From contig JAFCDH010000001.1 of assembly GCA_017609795.1 (NCBI GenBank), positions 1 through 52,934 of the forward strand: a DNA stretch of 52,934 nt, read 5' to 3'. This DNA comes from Candidatus Pacearchaeota archaeon. GTDB lineage: Archaea > Nanobdellota > Nanobdellia > Pacearchaeales > GW2011-AR1. Below are positions 38,978-46,753 of this stretch, one piece after another (within the stretch, counting starts at the first letter, position 1; every line of letters begins with the position of its first letter). Made by a program: the position numbers and the translations under genes. Under the pieces are notes generated by a model. That model searched no databases. It was not told the origin of the DNA and was given only the letters and a program-made list of their open reading frames with translations.

Positions 38978-39148
38978 ATGGAATGTAATCATCCTGCGTA
39001 TAGGAAGGAAATCAAAGAAGGTAAAGAAGTGTTAACTTGCACTCATTGTGAAAATGAATTTGGAGAAGAAGAAATAGATGAATTCAAAAAAATATTAGAA
39101 AATGGCAAAGAAATATCCAGGACAAGAGATACAAAGAGAACCTCCTGA
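38978..39148 (+). CDS. Small zinc-binding protein
   Basis: 56 residues: C-x-H (CNH) at 3-5 and CTHC at 21-24, then charged helix. Overlaps the next gene by 47 nt in another frame, so its C-terminal half is doubly coding. Confidence 0.45.
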   Translation: MECNHPAYRKEIKEGKEVLTCTHCENEFGEEEIDEFKKILENGKEISRTRDTKRTS

Positions 39149-39650
39149 AGAGGGCTGGGGTCAAATAATCTTTATAGATTCTTTAAAAGCCCAAGTAGCT
39201 GGAGCAAAAGAATTTAAAAAAGATGGGGTGGAATTAATAGAATTTTATTTAATGCCTTTTGATTCAACTGCAAAAAGATTTGGAATAGACTTAAAAAAAG
39301 ATTTAGATAATAGAGGGTATTGTTATAAAGTTTATCCAAAAGAGGTGATTATAAACTTAAATGAATATGACCCCGGAAGAAGATTTTATTTGTCTTTTTT
39401 AAATTGGGCAGGAAAAAAATCTGGAGCAAGTGATAAGATTTTAGGATTAGCACAAGCAGAAGATATTATTAGATTAAAAAGAAAAATAAGAGAATTAATG
39501 GCACACAATGAAGAATTAAAAAATGAAAATTTTATAATAAAGCATAATGAAAAAAAACATATTAAAGACACAATGGATGGTGTGATAAATCCATTAATGC
39601 CTTTTATTAAAGGACTTTTAGAATCAGAAGCAAAGAAGGAGGAATCATAA
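39102..39650 (+). CDS. Hypothetical soluble protein with coiled coil
   Basis: 182 residues. An N-terminal alpha/beta domain (about 15-115) and a helical coiled-coil segment (about 120-155). No signal. Immediately followed by the next gene (1-nt overlap). Not recognised. Confidence 0.55.
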   Translation: MAKKYPGQEIQREPPEEGWGQIIFIDSLKAQVAGAKEFKKDGVELIEFYLMPFDSTAKRFGIDLKKDLDNRGYCYKVYPKEVIINLNEYDPGRRFYLSFLNWAGKKSGASDKILGLAQAEDIIRLKRKIRELMAHNEELKNENFIIKHNEKKHIKDTMDGVINPLMPFIKGLLESEAKKEES

Positions 39651-40267
39651 TGGAAGAGGAAGTAGAAACAACTGAAGAAGAAGCTTATGAAGAAGAGGAT
39701 TGGGAAGATGATGAAGAAAAAGAAGAGCCCCAACTTTATGTTCGTGGAGGAGATAAGGATGTTGTAGATATTTTCCATACTCAATCTGAAAATGCAAAAA
39801 AACAATTAAAAACAAAAATAAATGAATTTAATAAATGGATTAATGAAAGAGAAGGGTTAAAAGACTTACCAAATGTAAGGATGGCACTAGAGATACATAA
39901 TCAAATTATAAATGTTATGATGTGTTTAATTAGAGAAGCTAGGATTTTACAAAAGATTAAAAACCAATCAATCACTTATGTAAGGAATGAAAAAGAAAAA
40001 GCAAAAACAAAATATGAAAAAAAAATTAAAGCACTAGAGGAGAGAATAGAAAAACTCAAAGAAAAAGAAAAAACAATACTCAAACCTCACCAAATAGAAA
40101 TCTGTAAAAGAATCGTGGCTGGGGAGACACAAGTTGATTTAGCAAAGAAACTTAAATTGAATAGAGACACCTTAGTAAGATGGTATAGAATATACAAAAA
40201 GATGCCGAAAAACACGTCACAACAAGAAAAACCCAAAAATAATATTGAAGATTTGAAAAAAACATAA
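39650..40267 (+). CDS. Acidic coiled-coil protein with C-terminal helix-turn-helix
   Basis: 205 residues: 30 acidic residues, a helical region (about 45-145) and a C-terminal HTH of Hin/recombinase style (QIEICKRIVAGETQVDLAKK then LKLNRDTLVRWY, about 148-185). Could recognise the element's DNA, for example as a small-terminase-like or partition adaptor for the upstream ATPase; inference from position. Confidence 0.6.
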   Translation: MEEEVETTEEEAYEEEDWEDDEEKEEPQLYVRGGDKDVVDIFHTQSENAKKQLKTKINEFNKWINEREGLKDLPNVRMALEIHNQIINVMMCLIREARILQKIKNQSITYVRNEKEKAKTKYEKKIKALEERIEKLKEKEKTILKPHQIEICKRIVAGETQVDLAKKLKLNRDTLVRWYRIYKKMPKNTSQQEKPKNNIEDLKKT

Positions 40268-40283
40268 ACCCCCAGAAAAATTC

Positions 40284-40301
40284 ACCTTAATTAAATAAAT
40301 G
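40284..40301 (+). promoter_or_regulatory. Conserved leader motif before the Alba-like gene
   Basis: TTAATTAAATAAATGAAA-type sequence, about 20 bases identical to the leader of the surface-protein gene starting at 28832. Confidence 0.45.
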
Positions 40302-40309
40302 AAAACAAA

Positions 40310-40621
40310 ATGGAAGAAAAACAGGAATATGAAGGACACATTTTAACTATTGGAAAAAAAGATGTTGATAGGTATGTTTATACTATAATGAAGTTATTAC
40401 AGTCACATAACTACGAGAAACACCAAGAATTAATAGTACATACAATAGAATCAAATCTTTTTAAGACAGAACAAGTTTTAAGTTTGTTTAGAAATCTAAA
40501 AGTTTTAGAAGAGATTAATAGAGAAAAGAAAACCATAGAGAAACTAAAAGATGATGGAACCAGCTATACTTTAGAAACTATTGAAATAACTTTAAAACTT
40601 AACCCAAGACTTAGACATTAA
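40310..40621 (+). CDS. Alba-like DNA/RNA-binding protein, divergent
   Basis: 103 residues. HILTIGKKDVDRYVYTIMKL corresponds to the Alba start (I-G-K-K-P-x-x-x-Y-V), and the closing strand TLETIEITLKLN matches the family end. The central R-G-(K/R) region typical of Alba is replaced. Dimeric Alba proteins coat DNA or bind RNA. A second, more typical Alba is at 45072-45377, so the pair could form heterodimers. Confidence 0.55.
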   Translation: MEEKQEYEGHILTIGKKDVDRYVYTIMKLLQSHNYEKHQELIVHTIESNLFKTEQVLSLFRNLKVLEEINREKKTIEKLKDDGTSYTLETIEITLKLNPRLRH

Positions 40622-40627
40622 ATTCTA

Positions 40628-41179
40628 ATGGCAGATATTGAAACAGAACAAGAGTTTGAAGAAGTAAAAAAACGTAGGACTGGGGGGTTTAATCAACTTA
40701 TTAAAAATACTAAGGGCTGGGTTTTTGTTGTAATTATATTTTTAATCATGTTATTTGTTTGGACTTTAAGAGACCCTGAAATGAAAAACCAAGCAATACT
40801 TATGGGGGGCGTTATTGTTGCTTTAGTTTTCTTCTTTACAAAAAAAGCAGAATCAGCAGGATTGATTTCTGAAGATGTTGCAAAAAAAATTGCTGTCAAA
40901 GGATTGGAAGATAAAAAAGAAGAATATCATATTTCTTCTGGCTCAGATATAGCCCCAACTAATTTTTGTAGATTAGGGAAAAATAGTTTTGGAGATTATG
41001 ATGAATGGCATATTGGAATTAAAGTTGAAAGTGAATTTGGAAAAATAGATTATTGGAGAATTGATATTGATTGTTATACTGGAGGGATTACAGGAATTGT
41101 TGAAACACCAACAGGATTTACTGGAGATGAAATTCCTAATGTAAAATATGTAACTCCAAAATATTATACAGAAGAATGA
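40628..41179 (+). CDS. Two-pass membrane protein with soluble C-terminal domain
   Basis: 183 residues: cytoplasmic N-terminus, segments at about 31-46 and 55-72, then a soluble domain (about 85-183) with a PepSY-like strand pattern (EWHIGIKVESEFGKIDYWRI then CYTGGITGI). Its end overlaps the convergent activase gene by 16 nt. Confidence 0.55.
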   Translation: MADIETEQEFEEVKKRRTGGFNQLIKNTKGWVFVVIIFLIMLFVWTLRDPEMKNQAILMGGVIVALVFFFTKKAESAGLISEDVAKKIAVKGLEDKKEEYHISSGSDIAPTNFCRLGKNSFGDYDEWHIGIKVESEFGKIDYWRIDIDCYTGGITGIVETPTGFTGDEIPNVKYVTPKYYTEE

Positions 41180-42102
41180 TTATTATATTTTCCACACCTA
41201 GAACCCAATGTTCCAATTAATTTAGAATCTTGATAAATCTCATTCAATTCACAATTATTTTCACAATCTTCACAATTTCTTATTTTAGTTTCAAAATCAT
41301 GATTAATCAAATTAAATCCTTTAAATCTTGTCTGTTTAATTCTAGCATTTTTAATCATTAAAGCAATTCCAATTGCCCCCATAACATCACAATAATCTGG
41401 AACAATAACTTCATAATCTAATTGTTCTTCAAAAGCTTTTACAATAGCTTTATTTTTAGCAGTTGCTCCTTGATAAATAAATGGTGGTTTTAAATCAATT
41501 CCTTTTGCCATAGTCAAATAATTATTAACTAATCCTCTGCATACCCCCATTAAAATATCTGATTTATTTTGACCTGAATTTAATTTACTAACAACTGTAG
41601 ATTGCATAAATACCCCACACTTTGTTGGAAAGTCTATTTTGTTGTAACTTTGTAATGCTAAATCTCCTACATCTTCAATTTTAATTCCCATACGGGTTGC
41701 TATGGCTTCTAAAGAACTTCCTGTTCCTGCTGAACAAATCATATTCATTCTGAAGTCTTCTAAAATCCCATTATTTAAAACCATTAATTTTGAATCTTCT
41801 CCACCAATATCAAAAATAGTTCTAACATTTGGATAATACTTTAAGGTGCCTATGGTATGTGCAAGGATTTCTGTTTTAATTAAATCTGCTCCAACAAGAA
41901 GCCCAGCAAAATTTCTTCCTGAACCAGTAACACCAACCCCCTTAATCCCCTCACAAACAACGTGCTCTAAACCCTTTTGTATTGTTTCTATAAGTCCTTG
42001 ATTTCTTAAATAAATTGAATTAATAACTTTATCTTTTTCATTAACTATAGCTAATTTTACTGATACGCTTCCACAATCAATTCCTAAATATTTATTTCCC
42101 AT
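41164..42102 (-). CDS. 2-hydroxyacyl-CoA dehydratase activator-type ATPase
   Basis: 312 residues, BadF/BadG/HgdC family. ASKHA phosphate loops GIDCGSVSVKLAIV (7-20) and DIGGEDSK (98-105) are seen, along with the two Cys that in family members hold a 4Fe-4S cluster between subunits: Cys123 (NMICSAGTGS) and Cys162 (KCGVFMQS). It uses ATP to push low-potential electrons to a partner protein. A C-terminal CEDCENNC motif may bind another cluster. It overlaps the partner gene upstream (42092). Confidence 0.8.
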   Translation of the reverse strand: MGNKYLGIDCGSVSVKLAIVNEKDKVINSIYLRNQGLIETIQKGLEHVVCEGIKGVGVTGSGRNFAGLLVGADLIKTEILAHTIGTLKYYPNVRTIFDIGGEDSKLMVLNNGILEDFRMNMICSAGTGSSLEAIATRMGIKIEDVGDLALQSYNKIDFPTKCGVFMQSTVVSKLNSGQNKSDILMGVCRGLVNNYLTMAKGIDLKPPFIYQGATAKNKAIVKAFEEQLDYEVIVPDYCDVMGAIGIALMIKNARIKQTRFKGFNLINHDFETKIRNCEDCENNCELNEIYQDSKLIGTLGSRCGKYNNHSSV

Positions 42103-43003
42103 TTTTTACCTTAATCAATTCAATAAAAGTTTCAAGACGAGTTTCCAAATTAGCTTCTGAATTATTTTCATCTATTGGAATTCTTAAAAGAGGAGTCTTA
42201 TTTTCTTGACAAATATGATTAATAAATGGTTCAACAGTGGTTTCTGGCATACAACTTAAAGGCAAGATATGAATTATTCCATTAACCCCTCTATCAATTA
42301 ATTCTAAAAGATGAGAAACATTTTCTATTCCATGCCCCCCAAGTTTTCCATTAAAATATTTTTCAGCTTGTCTTTCATATTTTGTTTTTCTATTAATAAT
42401 AGGTAAAAAATTATGATTTAAAAAATCTGAAATTGTAACAGCATTATAAGGATTAGCAACATATTTTTTTATCTTTTCTTCAATATTTTGATTTATAGTT
42501 TCATCAATTGCTGAATAAATCTCTCCAACAATTCCAATGTTTGGTTTTTCTTTACTCCAAATTCTTTTATTATCATGAGCTTTAATATCCTTAATTAAAT
42601 TATAAAAGGTTTTAATAATTTGATAATAAGATTTTCCACTAAACTTTTTCATTAATTTCAAAGCGTTTTTTCTATTAATCCCATATAATTCAAAATCTTC
42701 ATAGCCAAGATTTTTTAAAGTAAATTCCTGAATCTTATGATAATGTTTGAGCCGACATTGCCCAAGAGAATCGTACATTAATAAAACATTTGCTCCATTA
42801 TCTAAAGCTTCCATAAAATTTCCAAGTGTAACTTTATAAGGAAAGCACATCATATCTGATGAATGTCTTACTCCAAGATTATAAGTTTTTTTAGTTGTTT
42901 TGGGTGGAAGCTGAATACTTAATCCTAATTTTTCTAAATTTCTCTTTATAAGTTTTGTATATTCTCTCCCGATGTATGGAAAACTAATTATTCTTTTTTC
43001 CAT
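42092..43003 (-). CDS. 2-hydroxyacyl-CoA dehydratase-like Fe-S protein (COG3581 type)
   Basis: 303 residues. Key motifs: CFPYKVTLGNFMEAL (Cys53), GQCRLKHYH (Cys83) and LPLSCMPETTVEP (about 249-261). These three Cys are candidate ligands of a 4Fe-4S or double-cubane cluster. Stand-alone activator/COG3581 pairs are found in anaerobes, but their substrate is not known to me. Start overlaps the stop of the next gene upstream, so both may be co-transcribed with surface proteins. Confidence 0.75.
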   Translation of the reverse strand: MEKRIISFPYIGREYTKLIKRNLEKLGLSIQLPPKTTKKTYNLGVRHSSDMMCFPYKVTLGNFMEALDNGANVLLMYDSLGQCRLKHYHKIQEFTLKNLGYEDFELYGINRKNALKLMKKFSGKSYYQIIKTFYNLIKDIKAHDNKRIWSKEKPNIGIVGEIYSAIDETINQNIEEKIKKYVANPYNAVTISDFLNHNFLPIINRKTKYERQAEKYFNGKLGGHGIENVSHLLELIDRGVNGIIHILPLSCMPETTVEPFINHICQENKTPLLRIPIDENNSEANLETRLETFIELIKVKNGK

Positions 43004-43514
43004 TTCTTTTTTTCTTTAATCTTTTAAATATAATTATGACTAAGGTAATTAAAATTATAAGACCAATTACTATACAAAGTGCAAGCCAATTAATATCTTT
43101 TTCAAGTTGTTCAATTAATTCATCTGGTAATGGAATAGGTTGAGTTGTTTGGTTAGGTGTTGTTTCATTAATTTCTACTTCTTTTTTCTTTCTCCAAGGA
43201 TAAGTATAATATCCTCCATCACCAGGTTCTTCTTCACTACCCCCACTACTATAATATTCTTCAACAACTTCTTTTCCCTTATAACCATAAAATACTATCT
43301 CAAAACTTCCAACTTTATAATCTAAAGGGATAATTATTGTTGCTATTAAATTGTTTACTGAAATATTTAAAGAACTTGTATTCCCCTCAATTGTGTAATT
43401 TGAATATGATTCAAATTCATTTAAATTTACTTCTATAGAATCTCCTGGATAATAAGCACTAACTAAATTTATTAAATTTAATATTAATATTATAGTTATT
43501 ATTTGTATTTTCAT
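42984..43514 (-). CDS. Type I membrane protein
   Basis: 176 residues: signal peptide (1-20), a short beta domain, an acidic/Gly-Tyr linker, membrane segment (about 144-164) and a basic KKKRNGKKNN tail. The ribosome site GAGGAG lies about 8 nt upstream. Overlaps the Fe-S protein gene by 20 nt. Confidence 0.6.
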   Translation of the reverse strand: MKIQIITIILILNLINLVSAYYPGDSIEVNLNEFESYSNYTIEGNTSSLNISVNNLIATIIIPLDYKVGSFEIVFYGYKGKEVVEEYYSSGGSEEEPGDGGYYTYPWRKKKEVEINETTPNQTTQPIPLPDELIEQLEKDINWLALCIVIGLIILITLVIIIFKRLKKKRNGKKNN

Positions 43515-43566
43515 TTGTTTCTCCTCAATAAATAAAAAAATAAAAAAATAAAAAATTTAAATCTTT

Positions 43567-44379
43567 TTATGCAGTCTTTGTGTATGTTATCAAATCTGTT
43601 TCAAATAAGTAAGTTTCTGGTTCACTCCAACTTGAAAGTGTTGCTTTTGCTTCTTCCTCATTACCTGGAATTAACCATAACTTAGCACCATTACAAACTT
43701 TTGCATTTGGATTAAATCCATTATCACAATAATCATCTCCTACATCTATTTCTAATGGTAAACTATCAATCTCATTTGAACCTTCAGATAATACAATTAC
43801 ATTAGCAATATTAGTTGCAAAATCATCACCTTCAGTATTTGGATAATATATTAAAGTATACCCTTCTGGAATTCCTGTTGCAATAAAATTAGTTCCAGTT
43901 ACACTATATGTAATTTCAGCAGTTTCACCAATATGTTCCCAAGTACTTGTATCTTTTTGAGTAAAGTATGCTATTGCAATTATGTCCCCTTCTCCTCTAG
44001 ATAAAATCACATTTCCACTAACTTCTCCAATTACACTTTCTGAGTCATAACATAATTCAATAGTTATTGTATTTATACCATTAGATAAGGTTTCTGTTCT
44101 TGGCATATCTGTTATAGCATAAGTAACTCCATTTGGATTTGAAGTCTCAACCCAATTTAATTGGATTGGTAAGTCACTATTTGCATCATTAGTAACATCA
44201 AATGATTTCTCAACACAATCTCCAACCACTCCTGAAAAATCTAATTCAACTGTTTCAGTAGACAAAGCTTCACTTACTGTAAATGTAACATTAATAGTTG
44301 CAAAATATATTGCTACTGCACTAACTAAAACAACAGCTAACAAAGGTAAAATTAATCCATATAATAATTTCTTTTTCAT
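43567..44379 (-). CDS. Secreted beta-rich protein
   Basis: 270 residues. Signal peptide (about 1-28), then IYFATINVTFTVSEALS and two beta-sandwich-like domains with four Cys. The start recalls the N-terminus of secreted archaeal proteins with an alternating hydrophobic strand, loosely like TasA/camelysin, but I do not claim that family. Ribosome site AGGAGG upstream; no anchor. Confidence 0.55.
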   Translation of the reverse strand: MKKKLLYGLILPLLAVVLVSAVAIYFATINVTFTVSEALSTETVELDFSGVVGDCVEKSFDVTNDANSDLPIQLNWVETSNPNGVTYAITDMPRTETLSNGINTITIELCYDSESVIGEVSGNVILSRGEGDIIAIAYFTQKDTSTWEHIGETAEITYSVTGTNFIATGIPEGYTLIYYPNTEGDDFATNIANVIVLSEGSNEIDSLPLEIDVGDDYCDNGFNPNAKVCNGAKLWLIPGNEEEAKATLSSWSEPETYLFETDLITYTKTA

Positions 44380-44885
44380 TTTTTTTCTAAGCCTCCTTTC
44401 AGTGTCTCGCCCTCAGGCACATTTACTTTTTGAGTGTCTTGTTTTTCTGTTGGGATTGCATCTATACCCTTTTCTAAAATAGGTTTTAAATCTTCTTCTT
44501 TTTTAATAACCTTTGCTCCAATTATTTTATGTTTAAATTCTGTTTCATCTAAAATCCCCTGTGCTGATTTCTGTTTTAAATTATTCTTCTTTGCATATTT
44601 CATTGCTCTAATATCAGAACGAGTTGGAATCCCTGTTTTCTTTTTATGCCAAAACCTATGTTCTCCTGACCTTTCTATTTCTTTAATGTCTAAATAAAAA
44701 AAGATTATAAAACTAAAGATGGTTGTTATTATTTTAATTTTCAAACTTATCTTAGTAAAAAAAACAATATAGAGTAATAAAAAAAGAATTAAATACCTAT
44801 AAAAAGAAATACTCTTTAGAAATTTCTTTGGATTTATAAATTCATAATATATATACTGCCATAATATTTTTTTATCCCATTTCAT
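44376..44885 (-). CDS. Membrane-anchored protein with basic cytoplasmic tail
   Basis: 169 residues: two or three hydrophobic segments within residues 25-65, then about 100 cytoplasmic residues rich in Lys/Glu (ERSGEHRFWHKKKTG..., KAQGILDETEFKH). Overlaps the secreted-protein gene by 4 nt. Not recognised. Confidence 0.5.
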   Translation of the reverse strand: MKWDKKILWQYIYYEFINPKKFLKSISFYRYLILFLLLYIVFFTKISLKIKIITTIFSFIIFFYLDIKEIERSGEHRFWHKKKTGIPTRSDIRAMKYAKKNNLKQKSAQGILDETEFKHKIIGAKVIKKEEDLKPILEKGIDAIPTEKQDTQKVNVPEGETLKGGLEKK

Positions 44886-44886
44886 T

Positions 44887-45072
44887 TTAATCTTTGCTCT
44901 TTTGTTTTTTTGTTCTTCTTTTAAATTTTCTAATTATTTCTAAATCTTTTAATGTAATTATTTTCCCACAATCTTTACATTTTATAGTTGGAGTAGATTT
45001 TTTTCCATGAGCATAATTCCTCTTTAATCTTCTATGATTACATCTTCTCCCAAATTTATTATTAAATTTCAT
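44887..45072 (-). CDS. Small basic zinc-finger-like protein
   Basis: 61 residues: Cys11 with neighbouring His (CNHRRLKRNYAHGKK) and CKDC (32-35), basic tail. Likely zinc-binding nucleic-acid protein. Overlaps the Alba stop by 1 nt. Confidence 0.5.
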   Translation of the reverse strand: MKFNNKFGRRCNHRRLKRNYAHGKKSTPTIKCKDCGKIITLKDLEIIRKFKRRTKKQKSKD

Positions 45073-45377
45073 TACTTTTTCTTTAGTATAATATCTAATG
45101 TCGAGACTTTTGTTTTTTTATCTGTTTCTTTTCCATCTTTGTCTTTCTTGTTAAACTCTTCACTTCCGGTCTTTATGCTTTCTGTTTCTACTTCATCTTT
45201 CATAAATCTCTGAGTTATGATTTGTTCTACATCAATTGCTGCGTTCATGTTTTTCCCTCTTGCTGAAATCTGAACTTTTTCCTGTCCTTCTTTGAACTGC
45301 ATCTGAACTGCATTAACATATGCCATCAATGGTTTGCTTCCTATAAAAACAATGTTGTCTTTTTTTTCTTCAGTCAT
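45072..45377 (-). CDS. Alba DNA/RNA-binding protein
   Basis: 101 residues with the full Alba pattern: IVFIGSKPLMAYVNAVQMQF, VQISARGKNMNAAIDVEQII and the closing strand VSTLDIILKK. The RGKN region includes the DNA-contacting loop. A Lys/Asp-rich insertion (about 72-88) lengthens the beta hairpin. Alba coats chromosomal or viral DNA and binds RNA in archaea. The upstream leader is AT-rich without Shine-Dalgarno, as for abundant genes. Confidence 0.8.
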   Translation of the reverse strand: MTEEKKDNIVFIGSKPLMAYVNAVQMQFKEGQEKVQISARGKNMNAAIDVEQIITQRFMKDEVETESIKTGSEEFNKKDKDGKETDKKTKVSTLDIILKKK

Positions 45378-45408
45378 TTTTTGGTTTTTTGTTTATTTAA
45401 TTTACTCA

Positions 45409-45822
45409 TTATTCACCTTTCTTTTTCTTAGGATATAAATTTATTATTAGTAAAATAATTAAAGCTATTGTCATAATCCAAGCCCATATCTTATAAGATT
45501 TTTGGTTTTTTAATAATTTTATCTCTTGAATTTTTTCTCTAATCTTTCCATTTAAAGTAGCAACAACATAATTACATTCTCCAAGTTTTGTTATATCTGA
45601 TAATTCTTCACTTAATTTACAATCTGCTAATACATCGCTCCCACCCATAAATTCCTTTATACCTTCTTTTTCTTCCTGTGTTAGATTTTGTGTAGTCCAT
45701 ATTTTAGTCCTACCAGTTATCCCTTGTTCTGAATCATTATAAAAACAAGTTATCTCAAAAGAAGCTGAAGCTAAGTTTATTGAAATTATAAAAATAAATA
45801 AAATAAGTAAATAAATTTTCAT
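45409..45822 (-). CDS. Type I membrane protein
   Basis: 137 residues from Met at 45822; the longer frame to 45879 adds a poly-Lys stretch that overlaps the next gene. Signal peptide (1-20), small ectodomain with three Cys, membrane segment (about 113-131), KKKKGE tail. Confidence 0.55.
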   Translation of the reverse strand: MKIYLLILFIFIISINLASASFEITCFYNDSEQGITGRTKIWTTQNLTQEEKEGIKEFMGGSDVLADCKLSEELSDITKLGECNYVVATLNGKIREKIQEIKLLKNQKSYKIWAWIMTIALIILLIINLYPKKKKGE

Positions 45823-45823
45823 C

Positions 45824-45967
45824 TTATTCTGATTTTTCTTCTTTAGCTTCTTCTTTTTTCTCTTCTGAAGTTTCTTCACTTGTTTCTTCAGCCTTTGAAT
45901 CTTCTTCAGATTTCTCGGCTTCTGTTTCTGTTGTTTCTTCTTCTTGTGTTGTTTCGTCTTCTGCCAT
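45824..45967 (-). CDS. Nested acidic protein
   Basis: 47 residues in the same frame as the 126-residue gene, starting MAEDETTQEEETTETE. The strong Shine-Dalgarno AAAGGAGGT directly upstream supports internal initiation. It consists almost wholly of Glu, Ser, Thr, Lys and Ala. Confidence 0.45.
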   Translation of the reverse strand: MAEDETTQEEETTETEAEKSEEDSKAEETSEETSEEKKEEAKEEKSE

Positions 45968-46204
45968 TTTTACCTCCTTTAATTTAATTTTAGTTTTATC
46001 TAAAATATCCCAAATATCTTTTTTTGAAATATCTGATTTTCCTTGATTCATTAAATATTTTCTTATCTCATCTCTCAATAGGTCTTCTTGGAATTCTTCT
46101 AAATCCTTTAGAACCCCTTTTGCTTTAAGTGTCCTATGATTATTTAATAAATCCCAAATCTTATCAACTTGTTCTTTTGTTATAATAAATTTTTCTTCAG
46201 TCAT
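45824..46204 (-). CDS. Helical protein with acidic tail, containing a nested start
   Basis: 126 residues: a helical domain (1-78), then a Glu/Ser/Thr-rich low-complexity tail. Within the frame, codon 80 (ATG at 45967) is preceded by AAAGGAGGTAAAA, a much better ribosome site than that of the annotated start. A 47-residue acidic protein is therefore probably made as well. Acidic tails often mimic DNA or bind basic proteins such as Alba; inference. Confidence 0.6.
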   Translation of the reverse strand: MTEEKFIITKEQVDKIWDLLNNHRTLKAKGVLKDLEEFQEDLLRDEIRKYLMNQGKSDISKKDIWDILDKTKIKLKEVKMAEDETTQEEETTETEAEKSEEDSKAEETSEETSEEKKEEAKEEKSE

Positions 46205-46206
46205 TT

Positions 46207-46335
46207 TTATTTCTCTTTCTTTTTGTCTAATTTTTCAATATGCCCACAAGTCTTACAAACCCTTTCATTAGTTTTAAATCTAATCCAGGTTTGAGTAGAA
46301 CCACATTTTTTACATCTTATTTTTTTATTTTCCAT
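46207..46335 (-). CDS. Zinc-ribbon protein
   Basis: 42 residues, CKKC (8-11) and CKTC (27-30), resembling the small ribbons of TFIIS/TFB or ribosomal type, with basic flanks. A TATA box at 46389-46396 inside the end of the HNH gene would start transcription near 46367. There a 16-codon ORF (46317-46367) begins, overlapping this start. Confidence 0.6.
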   Translation of the reverse strand: MENKKIRCKKCGSTQTWIRFKTNERVCKTCGHIEKLDKKKEK

Positions 46336-46389
46336 TTTAATTCATATCCTAATTTTATTTTTTCCATTTCTTATTAAGTATTTTTTAGT

Positions 46390-46752
46390 TTATAAATGTT
46401 TTGTTTTTGTTTTTTTATATTCTTCTCTTAACTCACTAATATTCTCGTTCATCTTTTCTATATTGAAATCAAAAGTTCTTATTTGCCTCTGGAGTTTTCT
46501 TTTCTTAATCAATTCATTATAAATTTCCATTACTAAAGGATTAGATTTCTTTTCTACTATCTTATGGATTTTTTTTGTAAGAACCATTAAATTATCTAAG
46601 TCCTCGTTTCCCCCCTTCCGTTTTGGAACAATATGATGAACACTAAGATTCTTTTTGCTCAATGTAATTTCACAAAACCTTTCATCCTCAGGAAATAAGG
46701 AAATTAATTCTATTACAATTTTATCTCTCCCTCTTCTTTTTATAACTTTCAT
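46390..46752 (-). CDS. HNH endonuclease, small
   Basis: 120 residues. HNH core LSVHHIVPKRKGGNEDLDNL and VLTKKIHKIV (about 32-62): His-His, Asn and final His seen, typical of McrA-like HNH. No CxxC zinc pair. The C-terminal half is a basic coiled coil. Ends 2 nt from orc1; may be a homing or defence nuclease. Confidence 0.7.
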   Translation of the reverse strand: MKVIKRRGRDKIVIELISLFPEDERFCEITLSKKNLSVHHIVPKRKGGNEDLDNLMVLTKKIHKIVEKKSNPLVMEIYNELIKKRKLQRQIRTFDFNIEKMNENISELREEYKKTKTKHL

Positions 46753-46753
46753 C

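Noticed and set aside
43567..44379. TasA/camelysin-family assignment
   Set aside because: Only the short N-terminal strand pattern is suggestive; the remainder shows no convincing family motif.
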